Assembly (NCBI GenBank): GCA_950097015.1
Contig: CATNEN010000025.1
Coordinates: 4,193,001-4,257,000, forward strand
Direction: 5' to 3'
DNA length: 64,000 nucleotides
Source of the DNA: Macrostomum hystrix
Taxonomy: Eukaryota; Platyhelminthes; Macrostomidae
Position numbers and translations under genes: made by a program. Shown here in pieces: positions 34,501 to 45,912 of this stretch (position 1 is the first letter of the stretch; each line of letters opens with the position of its first letter). A model generated the notes under the pieces. It was not told the origin of the DNA. It was given only the letters and a program-made list of their open reading frames with translations, and made no database searches.

Positions 34501-37121
34501 TGATAAGACTGAAATGTGGCCACAGTGAAGCTCTTGTGCATCTTGGCGGCCGAAGTCTCCTCATTCCACGGCCGGCCCTCGGCCTCCGTGGCAATCTTGT
34601 CCTTATAGAGTGCGGCAGCTCGGCTATTGTAGCGATCGTGCAAACTGGCGTGCTGATTCCAGTCCGGCTGGCTAGCAAAGAATTCCCTCGCCTGCCGGTT
34701 GCCACCAACGCGCATCTTTTCTAGTTCAATGTCCTTCCATTTGTCCATGGTGACGGAGCGGACGAAGCTGAGGATGGACAGATAGTGGGAGATATGGGAG
34801 GATTGACAAATTTGACGGAACTGGGGCGTCTGTGCGGAGTAACCTGATTGGATGCTAGGGTAGAAATTATTTTAGAAGTGGTGCGTGTTAGTCTAATAAT
34901 CTGATTGGATGCAAGGGTAGAAATTATTTAAGAAGTGACACGTGTTGGAGGAGTATAATGATTGGATGGAAAGGTCAAAGTGATTTAAGAGGAGTCCAGG
35001 GTGCATGTTAAGTAACCAGGTTCAAATGCTTTGATGAGAGATGACGAGAATCAATGCTTTAAAACGCTCTTGACTCTCGCATCAAAGCCCTGAGCTAGAT
35101 TACGCAGTGAGGTCACATTTATTTGCAATAGTTAAGATTCCCCTGTCTCACCTTTCCCATGTCCCACCTCTCTCCCACATTATTTGTAGACCTAGGATCG
35201 AAAATTATACTCACCTAAGATGGACACCAAGTCCACGATGCTTGCCAGAGCATTCAAGACAAATCCAGATGCCATAGGTCACACTGACCCATTGTGGGTT
35301 AGGGCCGTTGCATTCAAAGCATGTCTAAAATTTGATAGATATTTTAACTTCATTGTATTTATAGCCACATATAACAAGTTTGGTCCTCTTGGGTGTTTGC
35401 AAGATTTAATTAATGTAGTTACATAAATTTTGTTACTCCTGAGAACTTTGTACTCATAGTGAATACAGATAAAAGTTTTATTTTACTTTTTAAAAGGAAT
35501 GCAAATTGTGATTGAATAATTTCATAAATGACAGTTGAGTTTTGAAACAACTTTATTCTAAATATTGGTATAAGTAAAAAACTAGTTAGTCTCCTACTAA
35601 CACAATACTGAGGTAAAAAATCAAAACCATGAACAATGATTTAGCTGAGTAATTGTTAAATTTATGTAAGTTTCAATTTTCATATCAATTTCTGTATTGA
35701 TCAATATCAATCCTGTGACATCATGTCTATCTTTACACCCCACTAAAAGTCAAAATACTCTGGAAAACTCAACCACCAAATTGCATGTGACATTGAAGTT
35801 TCTGATGTCTCAAACGTCAAGGAATTAGGAGTTCCCTTGGTAGGCAATCTGAAATGTCTTCACCAATTCTATGAAATCATCTGGCAAGGGGCTGGGGAGT
35901 CCGCACCACACAATGTGTGCATGTACCACAATTTATTAGTTCCCTTTGTAGGCAGTTGGAAAAATGTTTCATAAATATTGTGAAATCTCTCTTGTCATAA
36001 CAATCCACAATATCCCCATAAACATGAATGTAGCCTTGAAGTTTTCAGGGGCTTGAGTTTGCATGGAATCTTCTACATATAACTGGTTGACTTAAGTTTC
36101 TGTTCTACCTTTTCTTGTTGTCTCTATTGTCTATGCATTGTTTGTTTTACTCAATTAGGTGCCAACTAAATTTGTGAACTCAAAATATAGAAACTAGATA
36201 CAGGAAACAAAAGTCCCTGTAACTATATCCATAACTTTGTCCAAAAGCTCCATATTTATAACTTGCTGTTGCTGTAACTTCTTATACCTTCCTTGTCTAT
36301 GGGTCCCTAATTAGGCACTAGTACAAGAGTAAAATTCAATGCTGGTGTACTGGCTTAGAAGCCACTCTGGTCTGAGGTTGGGAGCTAGGCATCCTAGGGT
36401 GGTCCTGAGACTGCAGATATTATATATTGATGAGACTCCTATCCATAGGAGTCAAAGTAGTCCTGACTGAGAGCCTCTAAACTTTAAGCCATTCCATTCC
36501 TAGGCCACACTTATTTACAAACTTAAATGGGCCATTCTGTCTTAGGGCTGACCTGGTAACAGAGCCCAATTATAGGCTGATTGGCCAAGGAAAACCACAA
36601 AATTCATTTAACATGACTTCCAATAGCCAGCCAGCCATAGCTACAGTGGAACTACAATAGCTAGTTAGATGGTTAGACATAATATATAGCTAGAAGCTAC
36701 CATGTCTAGTCTTCTGGCCATTTTGTTGTTTGCTGTTTTAATTGTCAAAGCTAGAATATTATATAAAATTGTTGGATATGCAACTGTGATATAAAGAAAG
36801 ATATAGACTTCTTTTCTGCAATGCAAATGCCACAAACATCTCAATTGCCGGTATGCTTAACAAGAACTTTTTGAGGTAACTAGTTATAGCACATATACCA
36901 AAATTAATAGGCCTATGCTAAAAGTTACATCATATAACTAAAGATATGTGATTTTTGCTAAAAATCCTGTATTAGGCCTAGAGCATTGTTAATGAGGTTA
37001 CTAATTATAAAATTGGCCCATTGTATTGATAAACAAAAAGGAAAAAGCAAACAAAACTTACATTGTTTCCATCTTGGTTTTTGAGCTTTGCCAAGCTCCT
37101 TCGAGATCTTGGGCTGGCCAT
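31574..37121 (-). CDS. ARFGAP1: ADP-ribosylation factor GTPase-activating protein 1, 6 exons
   Basis: Exons 37121-37062, 35324-35215, 34767-34449, 34320-33928, 32976-32917 and 32146-31574, all GT-AG and in phase, give 504 residues (human 406). Exon 1 encodes MASPRSRR. Exon 2 is the ArfGAP zinc finger, C22-x2-C25-x16-C42-x2-C45, followed by the catalytic arginine R50 in [11 protein letters not shown]. Exon 3 continues [19 protein letters not shown]. Later come [34 protein letters not shown] (ALPS-like, curvature-sensing) and a final exon with [10 protein letters not shown], poly-Gly, poly-Gln and a [14 protein letters not shown] tail. The protein stimulates GTP hydrolysis by Arf1 on Golgi membranes and uncoats COPI. 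Extra length is due to Gln/Gly runs. Introns 4 and 5 hold minisatellites. The acceptor of exon 4 lies in a CAG run and could shift by whole codons. Confidence 0.95.
32185..32565 (+). repeat. 32-bp minisatellite in ARFGAP1 intron 5
   Basis: About 12 copies of GATATGGGACTCTTAGATTG plus GGGATCTGGTGT. It begins about 40 bp from exon 6. Confidence 0.93.
33280..33865 (+). repeat. 34/35-bp minisatellite in ARFGAP1 intron 4
   Basis: About 17 copies of GGATCTGAAGAATCAGAGGA plus TGGGTGTCAGCG. In the first part, units with TGGGTGTCAGCG alternate with units with TGGGGTAAAAGCA, giving a 69-bp dimer. Confidence 0.93.
34845..34990 (+). repeat. Short tandem duplication of ~62 bp in ARFGAP1 intron 2
   Basis: About two and a half diverged copies containing TGATTGGATGCAAGGGTAG and AAATTATTTAAGAAGTG. 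It may represent an early stage of array growth. Confidence 0.6.
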
Positions 37122-38335
37122 CGTTCAATGTTAAGCTAATTAAAATTTGCAATATGAACAAATGTTAGTGGGTTGTAAATATTTCAATATATATGAGCAA
37201 TATTTACTTGTTACTGGGTAGGTTCAGCAGCAAAGTTTGATCTATGGACGTAAAAAGTTAAAATTGGAAATAATTGAGAAAGGTGTGGTATTCAAGAAGT
37301 TTAAACAACTTAAAAAATTACCTGAGAAATTCTTTTGATATATTTAAGTTGAAAGGTCACTAAAGTTACAAAACATACGTTGGTCGTTGCCCGTAAAGTT
37401 GCAACGTAGATCGTAGATGTAACTTACTAACAAGAAAAAGCACTCTCGTAACCGAAATAGAAGGGCCAGGAAACCCGGGAAGAAATTACTAAAAAAGAAT
37501 ATAAGATGTAACCATCAACTTGCTCGACACATCTAGGGCTTAGTGAGTACAAAAATTGCAAGGCTCTACTTGATGCAAAAATGAATTTTAGACTAGTTAG
37601 TTAGGTATGTTGTGTCTTGGTTTCCTAGAAGGATAGTTTTCTGTTCGTATCAAATTATGCCTTACAGGTTTTAACAAAGAATAAGATATTATAGCTCACA
37701 AAGTAAAGTGATTAGAAGTAAAAGAAAAACTTGCACTCTTTGTTTATGTTTTATTTTCAATAATAAAGCAAGTTAACGAACCTAAATTTAGCTTAAATTT
37801 ATTAGGACTCGTATAATAATTACGCTTAAACAATTTCAACTGTTTTTATCTTTTTGAGTCTAAAAACAGATATTATCGCAGTATTATATTAGAATAGAAT
37901 GCATTACTTTTCTGCATAGGTATCTTTTGTGCCGATTTATGATTCCGGTATTATTGTTCGCCGTTTTTTTCTAGGAATTATAAGTGCGTCAGTTCAGCTA
38001 CCAAAATTTCACATTATATCATACCATGACTCATGGACACGCACGCCATTTAATGTTGTTATGTATCAAAGATATGTATAATATAATTCCCTAAGGTTTA
38101 AGGTCCATTCATTTATATTGCCTTAAGATAAATTTAACATTGGATTCGTTTTAGACCCTTTTATCATCTGTATAAATTTAGAGCCTACTAAGCTTAAAAC
38201 TTAGGCCTGTGTCAGAATTAGGCCTAGGCATAGGCATACACATGCTTTATTCCTTAAGGACTATAGGACTAGCCTAAGCCAAAAGTCCCAGAACTAATTA
38301 TAAGCATTTTAACTACTAATATACACACAGTAGGG

Positions 38336-38743
38336 GGCCACTTCGTCATCTTACAACTTCGTCATCCAGATGACAATCTGTCCAATATCTCAGAGGATGG
38401 ATGACGAAGAGACTTAGACTTATGGACACCTTGTCATCTATAAAACAAAAGTTTTCAAAGTTAGAACAGAACCACCTCTCCCCACCTCTCCTCACATTAT
38501 TTGGCACCTATCTTTCAACTCTTATAATGAAATCAGTTCTGACACCTTTTTTGACAATTTAGAGTGTGAAGTGTGTTCACACCTCTGCCCCACCACCCCA
38601 CCCTCACTTTATTAATGACAAACTTGATTGCTTGTTATTAATCAATGACGAACTGACCAAACTTTAAAGCATGCCAATTGGCTGGATGACGAAGTGTCCT
38701 GCCTTCCAAGTGGATGATGAAGTTGTAAGATGACAAAGTGTCT
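38336..38743. mobile_element. Palindromic MITE-like element, unit 1
   Basis: Ends are imperfect inverted repeats of about 30 bp: CACTTCGTCATCTTACAACT on the left and its near complement ending AAGTTGTAAGATGACAAAGTG on the right (with a few mismatches). Further GATGACGAAG words lie inside. No coding capacity and no clear target duplication seen. Confidence 0.65.
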
Positions 38744-38773
38744 GGGATCCACACTAGTACTTGGGTTCCTCTC

Positions 38774-39088
38774 CTGGACACTTCGTCATCCAACCAATTT
38801 TTTTATTCCAGATTTTAGAAAGATGACAAAGTATCTAAAATCTGAAGACACAGTGCACCTATCTTTTTTGGAGGCAACATGCCCAGTTTATTTTAGCCAT
38901 CGCCCCTTAAGTTGACTCCACGCAGTGCACCTGCAATGTGCGTACCTATCTTTATTGAAGGTCTAAATTTGTTGATAGGAGTGGAGAATCAAGGATTCAT
39001 AGATGACGAAGTGACCAAATATTAAGTTCCTTTGATTGGCTAGATGACTTTCATGGATGACAAAATGATAGGATGACGAAGTGTCCAG
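38774..39088. mobile_element. Palindromic MITE-like element, unit 2
   Basis: Perfect 18-bp terminal inverted repeats CTGGACACTTCGTCATCC at 38774-38791 and 39071-39088. The end sequence is related to unit 1, which ends 30 bp upstream. Non-coding. Confidence 0.7.
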
Positions 39089-41227
39089 GAACTGATACTC
39101 CTATCCTAGACCTAGTATTGGTGTAAGGGACCATGGACCACAATTCACTAAGAGGCCAATTTTCTTAGTTATAATCTAATGGACCAGCTGTTTCATCACC
39201 ATTTTAAATTTCAGCCATGGTGGCACACAAACAATAAACCTCAGTTGTGAGTTTGTTGTAGGCCTAACCTGTTTCTTAAAATGTTGCTTTGCCATGTTAA
39301 TTTAGAACTAGCCCCTAAACTTTACTGGGCCATCAAGGAAAAACATAAGTTGTGGATCCTATAACCAAAATGTAGGGATTCCCAAACTTGCAACAGTAAA
39401 AAACTTTAGCAGATAGCATTTATTTTAAGTTTATTTAGTCTTCCCTTATACAAAAGCATGTAAATACAATGCTAGCTTAGTATTAGGTCACCAGTACTAG
39501 GGCCTAGTTTTTTTCCATTATGTGTCCCCTACACAGAAACAAGGGGGTTGTAGGAGCAAAATTCAGCAACCTACATTTCTCTACTGATTAGTATCTAGCT
39601 AAGTAGATTATGCCATAGGCATAGGCTCCAAAATAGGTCTAAAACTTAAGGTCACAAAAATGTAAATTTGTCGATGTAAAGTTCATTAGAAAACATATTG
39701 ACTTTTCCTTCTTAATTTAACACTAGACACTGACACATGCTAGTTATATTTTTCAGATATTAAAATAAAAAAATCAAGTTAAAAACATGGGGCTATAATT
39801 AGCAATCAGTCCTATAAATATTAAACGCGCAATTTATTAGTAATTTGAATACAGATTTTATATTCAATAATGAATCAATATTGTAAAATGCTAAATAAAA
39901 AATTATTCTGTATGAATAAGTTTCAAACAATTTCTAGTTAGACCTGTGAAGTATTTTTCATAACCACACTCAAAATTTGTAACATAAAAACCCTATCTTT
40001 TATTAGTCTAGCTCTTTAGAATATCCCCAAAAACTTCAACTAACTGTTTAACAATCACAAAAACCCTAACAATAACATAAATATATAACTGCTATTTAAA
40101 AAGCAGTTGCTAAGAAAAAATAAACATTAATTTATATATTAAATTACATTTTAAAATAAAAAACCCTAAAGTCATTGCCCCCTTTTTGTATCTACCATTG
40201 AGACAGACACATTTTCAAACAATTGCTTTTGTACATCTCAATTCTAGTAGTGAAGACTTCCTATATCCATTAGGAGCTTGGATCTTTTGGTAAATGATAT
40301 ATTATATTACCTCTGTACTTCCAGCATACTGGGAGTCTTAAAAGTATGAAATGGTCTAGATTTCTGTCTAGCTAGTGTGATTGGGGCTTTTGAAGTCAGT
40401 ATACCTTTGTCATTTTGCTTCAGCAATGGAATGTAGATCTATGTTTAATGGCATATAATAGTCCTTTAAAGTTGATGCTAGAGTTTAGTGAGGCTGCCTT
40501 GCAAAAATTACTACAACTACTGCTACAGTGGGAAGGGGTGGCTGCCCCTTCCCTCCTAGTTGCACTACTTATCTTGCTTGGTTTATGAAGATCCTATCAA
40601 ACTGGCAGTCAACCCAACCTTTGCTTGCTTATAAGGTCCCAGTCCTCTTCAGAAACAACAGGCAAGCCAATTATCCTCAGTAGACTTTAGTAAACTCACA
40701 TGCAGAGTTAAACTCAATTCATTTTTGGCCAACTACATGATAGAGAATACCATAGATTATTAAAACATATTCTGAGAGTTACATAGAGAGAATGTCATGC
40801 ATGAATGTACACTAACTGGTACTGGATGACTCTTAAATTTTAGTTAGAGTTTTACCATTAACTAATTTGTAAAGAAGGTTATTAAAAGTTCCAGAAATTT
40901 ACAATGCAAAGCAAAGTACAAAGCAAATGTACAGTACAGTAAAAATTTCTATATTGTTTGATAAGGTGCTTAATTAAAGAAGTAGACATTAAAGCATTAA
41001 AACTATGACTTATGTGAAGCCAAGGAAGATTTTAATATATCTGTCAATTATTACACAGTAAGTTCTTTGTTGAGTATCAAAGTTTCAAGCAGTTTTCTAG
41101 CTGCAACGGAATTGAAAACATTTCATTCATAACTGCTTAACGATTTCATTTCAGATCTTATTAGTTAAGCAGATAATAAAATTTACTGTGTTATTAAAGT
41201 AATCAAAATCATCAAGCCGCATAAACA

Positions 41228-44200
41228 ATGAGCTGGCAGTACTGTGCGCCTCAGTCAGATCGTGGCACAGAATGGGAAGAAATTCTGCGCAAGAAAGGCA
41301 TCCTGGATCCTCACATCAAGGAGGATGAACTCGCTGAGGTTGTCGACCAGACTGTTGAGGAGAAGCTAGCGGCTGCAGCTGCCGCATCTGGCAAGAAGGT
41401 CGGCAATAGTTGAGAGTTTATGTACTCGTACCGTTCCTGCCTTTGTTACTCAAGCACTGAGTGTAAAATGAGCTAATTTATGTAAAAGGCTGTCAGATCA
41501 GCTAATCCTTCAGTAGACTGCTGTCCAATCAGCTGATCCTTCAGTAGACTCCTGTCCAATCAGCTGATCCTTCAGTAGACTGCTGTCCAATCAGCTGATC
41601 CTTCAGTAGACTGCTGTCCAATCAGCTGATCCTTCAGTAGACTGCTGTCCAATCAGCTGATCCTTCAGTAGACTGCTGTCCAATCAGCTGATCCTTCAGC
41701 AGACTGCTGTCCAATCAGCTGATCATTCAGTAGACTGCTGTCCAATCAGCTGATCCTTCAGTAGACTGCTGTCCAATCAGCTGATCCTTGTGTAGGCCGC
41801 TATACAATTATAGGTTACGCCATTTTTCAAATCAGGACCTTGCCGACATGAATCTGGACGAGCTGGCCGCAGCCGAAGATGATGTCGACAGCGATGACGA
41901 AAAATTTCTGGAGGTCTATCGGCGCCAGCGGCTAGCAGAGATGCGCGACGCCGCTGTCAAAGCGCGCTTCGGTCAGGTCCGCGAGATCTCCAGGGCCGAT
42001 TGGAAGCGCGAAGTTAATGAAGCCGGACAGGACATTGCCGTTGTTGTGCTCATCACCCGTCAAGGCTTGGTGGGATCCAAACTATTGGAGGATTGTCATC
42101 GTCGGCTGGCGGCCAAATTTCCTCAGGTACCCACTGAATAAAATGCACTTTTGTCTGGCGTAATCTTTGCTTATTACTTTCGCTGTCACCAGTCTCTGGG
42201 GTGTGATTTTTCTCTTATCAGTCTCTAGGGTTAGACTTTGTGTGGCCTTAGTTTCTAAGGTGCGATTTTGCTGTCATTGGTCTCTAGGGGGTGAGATTTT
42301 GCTGTCATCAGTCTCTAGGGGGGGTTTTGCTGTCATCGGTCTCTAGAGTGAGATTTTGCTGTCATCAGTCTCTAGGGAGTGAGATTTTGCTGTCATCGGT
42401 CTCTAGAGTGAGATTTTGCTGCCATCGGTCTCTAGGGTGAGATTTTGCTGTCATCTGTCTCTAGGGGGTAAGTTTTTGCTGTCATCAGTCTCTAAGGGTG
42501 AGATTTTGCTGTCATCAGTCTCTTGGGGGTGAGATTTAGCTGTCATCAGTCTCTTGGGGGTGAGATTTTGCTGTCATCAGTCTCTAGGGGGTAAGATTTT
42601 GTTGTCATCAGTCTCTAGGGGGTGAGATTTTGCTGTCATCAGTCTCTAAGGGTGAGATTTTGCTGTCATCAGTCTCTAGGGGGTGAGTTTTTGCTGTCAT
42701 CAGTTTCTAGGGGGTGAGATTTTGCTGTCATCAGTCTCTAGGGGGTGAGATTTTGCTGTCATCAGTCTCTTGGGGTGAGATTTTGCTGTCATCAGTCTCT
42801 AGGGGGTGAGATTTTGCTGTCATCAGTCTATTCATGATCTATAAGAATCTATCTATAAGAATTTGCTTGAGTCAGTCTGTTAGTTAAGATTATAATGTCA
42901 ATTTTTTCTAGGGTGAGACCCTGCTGTTATCTTTTTGTGTGATAGAAAGTTAATTTCATAATTTTTACAAGAATATTGTGTAATTTATTATCTGTCAAAT
43001 TCTGTAATCTATAAAATGCAGGTGAAATTCGTTCGAGGCGAGGCGGATAACTGCATACCGAATTATCCGGACAAGAATGTGCCCACAGTGTTGATATACA
43101 AGAATGACGTCATGATTAAACAGTGGATCGGATTGGACAGCTTCGGCGGTAGCAAGGCGACTCCGGATGGTGAGTTGCAAATTAATTTTTAATCGCAACT
43201 TTCAACAGTAGAACTACCAAGGGGGGCCTAACATTTTTGCGCTGCAACCAAACGGAGCAACGCAAGAACACGGATCTAGACGGATTTGCTGGACCTTCAA
43301 GGGCTACAACAGGTGAAACTAGCCCACTATGGATACCCTGACGCGAAAATTCTCCAATTTCACTGCTCAAGCCTAAATATTAGACGCAGCTCAACCACAG
43401 TACACCATCGCCTAGTCCAGGGGTCGGCAAACTTATTAGCGTGCGGGCCACAGAGAGAACCTAAAAGACGACAGCGGGCCGCATTAACTGTTCGAATATG
43501 AGAAAGGGGATCGAGATAGATTAGACAGGGGAGGGATGAGACAGAGAAGAGATAAGATAGGGAAGAGATGAGGCACAGGAGAGATGAGACAGGAAAGAGA
43601 TGAGGCACAGGAGGCACAGGCACATGACGAGGCACAGGAGAGACGAAACAGTGGAGGGATGAGACAGGGAAAAGATGAGGCACAGGAGAGATGAGGCACA
43701 GGCACAGGACGAGACACGGGATAGACGAGACAGGGCAGGGATGAGACAGGGAAGAGATGAGGCACAGGAGAGACAAGACATGGGATAGACGAAACAGGGG
43801 AGGGATGAGACAGGGAAGAGATGAGGCACAGGAGAGACAAGACGTGGGATAGACGAGACAGGGGAGGGATGAGACAGGGAAGAGATGAGGCACAGGAGAG
43901 ACAAGACGTGGGATAGACGAGACAGGGGAGGGATGAGACAGGGAAGAGATGAGGCACAGGAGAGACAAGACGTGGGATAGACGAGACAGGGGAGGGATGA
44001 GACAAAGAAGAGATGGGGCAGAGAAGAGTGAGCCAGGGAGAAATGAGACAGAGGAGAGATAAGACACATTACAGATGAGACCGAGGAGAGTATGAGACTC
44101 TCCATCTCCAGATCAGAGAGAGATGAAACAGGATACTATATGTTCTGGATTCTGGAAGGGGCAACGGACCGGATTTGAGAGCTTCGAGGGCCGGATCTGG

Positions 44201-44444
44201 CCCGCGGGCCGGAGTTTGCCGACCCCTGGCCTAGTCTGTCAACTTAGCATTGGGCCCACTATTAATCATGGACGTGCTAAGTTTATCCTATTAGTTTATT
44301 TCTACGTTTCTTTTTACAGGCCTCGAATGGATGCTCAGTCAGGAGGGTGTGCTGCAGACACAACTGGAATCTGATCCCAGACTAGACGGCAAGACTGCCA
44401 AGCAGCAGCAGCAGGATGAGCAGAGCTCAGACGATGACTATTAG
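41228..44444 (+). CDS. PDCL3: Phosducin-like protein 3, 4 exons
   Basis: Exons 41228-41398, 41836-42126, 43022-43169 and 44320-44444 encode 244 residues (human PDCL3 239). PDCL3 (VIAF) is a cytosolic co-chaperone of the CCT/TRiC chaperonin. Family blocks in order are [79 protein letters not shown] split over two exons, and GLEWMLSQEGVL, ending in an acidic SSDDDY. The thioredoxin-like fold spans about residues 85-200 and lacks a CxxC pair. The donor of exon 1 (AAG|GTCGGC) is weak but is the only join preserving frame. Introns 1 and 2 contain minisatellites, intron 3 a hAT element. AATAAA at 44473. Confidence 0.95.
41488..41800 (+). repeat. 31-bp minisatellite in PDCL3 intron 1
   Basis: About ten copies of CCAATCAGCTGATCCTTCAG plus TAGACTGCTGT, nearly identical. 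It ends about 35 bp before exon 2. Confidence 0.95.
42185..42838 (+). repeat. 31-bp minisatellite in PDCL3 intron 2
   Basis: About 21 copies of TCTCTAGGGGGTGAGATTTT plus GCTGTCATCAG. Copies vary in the G-run length. Each unit contains a GTGAG word and, 20 bp later, a TTTTGCTGTCATCAG word. Confidence 0.95.
43418..44228 (-). mobile_element. Non-autonomous hAT element, copy 2 (811 bp)
   Basis: Ends CAGGGGTCGGCAAACTTATT and, on the opposite strand, CAGGGGTCGGCAAACTCCGG, flanked by an exact 8-bp duplication GCCTAGTC at 43410-43417 and 44229-44236. The subterminal blocks match copy 1 in reverse orientation (AACCTAAAAGACGACAGCGG; GGCCGGATCTGGCCCGCGGG). It lies in PDCL3 intron 3. Its extra length relative to copy 1 is almost wholly expansion of the internal minisatellite. 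Confidence 0.94.
43505..44110 (-). repeat. 16-bp minisatellite inside hAT copy 2, with a 64-bp higher-order unit
   Basis: On the minus strand the units are variants of TGTCTCATCTCTCCTG. Four variant units in fixed order (64 bp) repeat several times between about 43730 and 43995. Long antisense frames (SLPCLISSLSH) are spurious. Confidence 0.9.
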
Positions 44445-45059
44445 GGCCGTTTTATTATATCGCCTTTTATTCAATAAATTAAATCTCTCGCCCGCACGAA
44501 ATGATTCTTCCCCCCTGCCCTTACAAAATCGCTACTCGCTTTGCATGGTTTGGTTGACTCAATTTTTTATATTCGATTGTGACTACTCATTCAGTAGCAT
44601 GCATGCGAAATTGTTTAGTTTTTTTAAGTATGCTTTTTTTATCAAGTTGTGTTGAAGCAAATGTATACCTGATGTTTTTTTACTACCAGAATAAAACACG
44701 TAAGTTTAACAAAAATTGCACCAGTATTTAGAAAAAAATGTGTTTGTTCTTGACATTTTGGGTTGAGTGTCCGTTCACTATTACATTCACAATTGCACTA
44801 TACACAACTATAATATAACTAGACTGTAATTTTAGTCAGGAGCTGTTTGTGTTACTGTTTGTGTCCGCATGTATCGCACATAACAAACGGTCTATATCTA
44901 ATTGACATATTGATTAGCCTGGGAAGAGCTTTATAATAGAAAAATACTTTTTATTGAAGCTTCTAGACTATTAGAGTCAGGGGATTCAATATCAGTATTA
45001 AACTATATTCAGTTTTTCATTTCTTATTTTTATTATTACTCTTATATTATTAATATTGG
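44445..45059. other. PDCL3 3' flank
   Basis: Polyadenylation signal at 44473; otherwise AT-rich. No exon that could precede the zinc-finger exon was recognised. Confidence 0.5.
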
Positions 45060-45235
45060 GGACGTTTTAGACTTCGGCGGGTAAAGCTGTGGAATTCTTC
45101 ACGATCTCGCTAGTTCGAATCTCCGGCTTAATCATGGGAAACAATTTGTGTCCCTGAGCAAGACACTAGATTCCCTATTGAATGTGGCAGCATTAGATGG
45201 GGTAGAAATTCAGGTGGGTGTCATTCGCCATATCT
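45060..45235 (+). mobile_element. SINE family 2, degraded copy
   Basis: AGTTCGAATCTCC is a decayed tRNA box B, followed by AATTTGTGTCCCTGAGCAAG and ACAC, a block shared with the copy at 51165-51465 (AATTTGTGTCCTTTAGCAAG). It ends just before the acceptor of the zinc-finger exon. Confidence 0.65.
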
Positions 45236-45249
45236 ATCTGTGATTTCAG

Positions 45250-45912
45250 TCTGTCGGCAAGCGCACGGAGCTGTACATCCGTCGCCGACACGACGGCGCC
45301 CTAATCCCAGCCGAAGAGGATCTTGATCGCCTTCGCGGCTTCACTAATATCATTCCCCTAGGCGTCAAGGAGACTGACGACGCTGTCTGCGTTATTGTCG
45401 CCGACGCCAGCGAGGCACCGGCAGCAACTGCCGGCCAAAGTCCGCCGGCTATCGCGACTCCTTCCAATTCTAGCTTGTCGGTTACGTCAGTCAGTTTGTC
45501 CGCTTCGCCTCCTCCGCCGCCCCCGCCGCCCCCGCCGCCGCACCAGCATCAGCCAAATAGCAGCGCGGCCTCAGTCGCCGGCAGCAGCCGTTCTTCAATG
45601 CGCCCTTATTGCCGACGCCAATTCACCTGTCGCCTATGCGACAAAGCTTTCACTAATTGGCGCAATTGTCAGCTGCATCAGAGATCTCACATGCCGCCAG
45701 CTCAGCGGCCACGATTTCTCTGCGTAGTCTGCAGGCGGATCTACACTAGCCCGTCAGGACTAACCAAGCACTGCCGACGCTGCCATTCCTCAGCGGAGTC
45801 ATCTGGTGGCACGGCCGATTATTCATTTCACTGCGGTTTGTGTCATGCGGGATTTCACTCGCGAGAGTTGCTAGATGAGCACGTTCGACAGCACGATGGG
45901 AGCAAGCAGTGA
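45250..45912 (+). CDS. C2H2 zinc-finger protein, C-terminal exon; 5' end not found
   Basis: The exon follows an acceptor TGATTTCAG and stays open for 220 codons to a TGA. Three C2H2 fingers are visible: FTCRLCDKAFTNWRNCQLHQ..H, FLCVVCRRIYTSPSGLTKHC..CH and FHCGLCHAGFHSRELLDEHV..H. Before them lie a conserved-looking basic/acidic segment (GKRTELYIRRRHDGALIPAE) and a Pro- and Ser-rich linker with an 11-residue proline run. The role is presumably nucleic-acid binding; I cannot name the gene. No upstream exon was found in the 800 bp after PDCL3. The first in-frame ATG inside the exon is at 45598, directly before the fingers. AATAAA lies at 45921. Confidence 0.75.
   Translation, partial: SVGKRTELYIRRRHDGALIPAEEDLDRLRGFTNIIPLGVKETDDAVCVIVADASEAPAATAGQSPPAIATPSNSSLSVTSVSLSASPPPPPPPPPPPHQHQPNSSAASVAGSSRSSMRPYCRRQFTCRLCDKAFTNWRNCQLHQRSHMPPAQRPRFLCVVCRRIYTSPSGLTKHCRRCHSSAESSGGTADYSFHCGLCHAGFHSRELLDEHVRQHDGSKQ

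Larger units (their letters stand above)
37122..41227. other. 4.1-kb intergenic region between divergent ARFGAP1 and PDCL3
   Basis: AT-rich, no minisatellite and no recognised exon. Must contain both promoters, but no specific motif was identified. The paired MITE-like elements at 38336-39088 lie here. Confidence 0.55.

Noticed and set aside
35220-35426. Plus-strand 68-codon frame
   Set aside because: It is the antisense shadow of ARFGAP1 exon 2, whose zinc-finger reading on the minus strand is unambiguous.
38730-38915. 61-codon plus-strand frame
   Set aside because: Falls across the junction of the two palindromic elements and lacks coding character.
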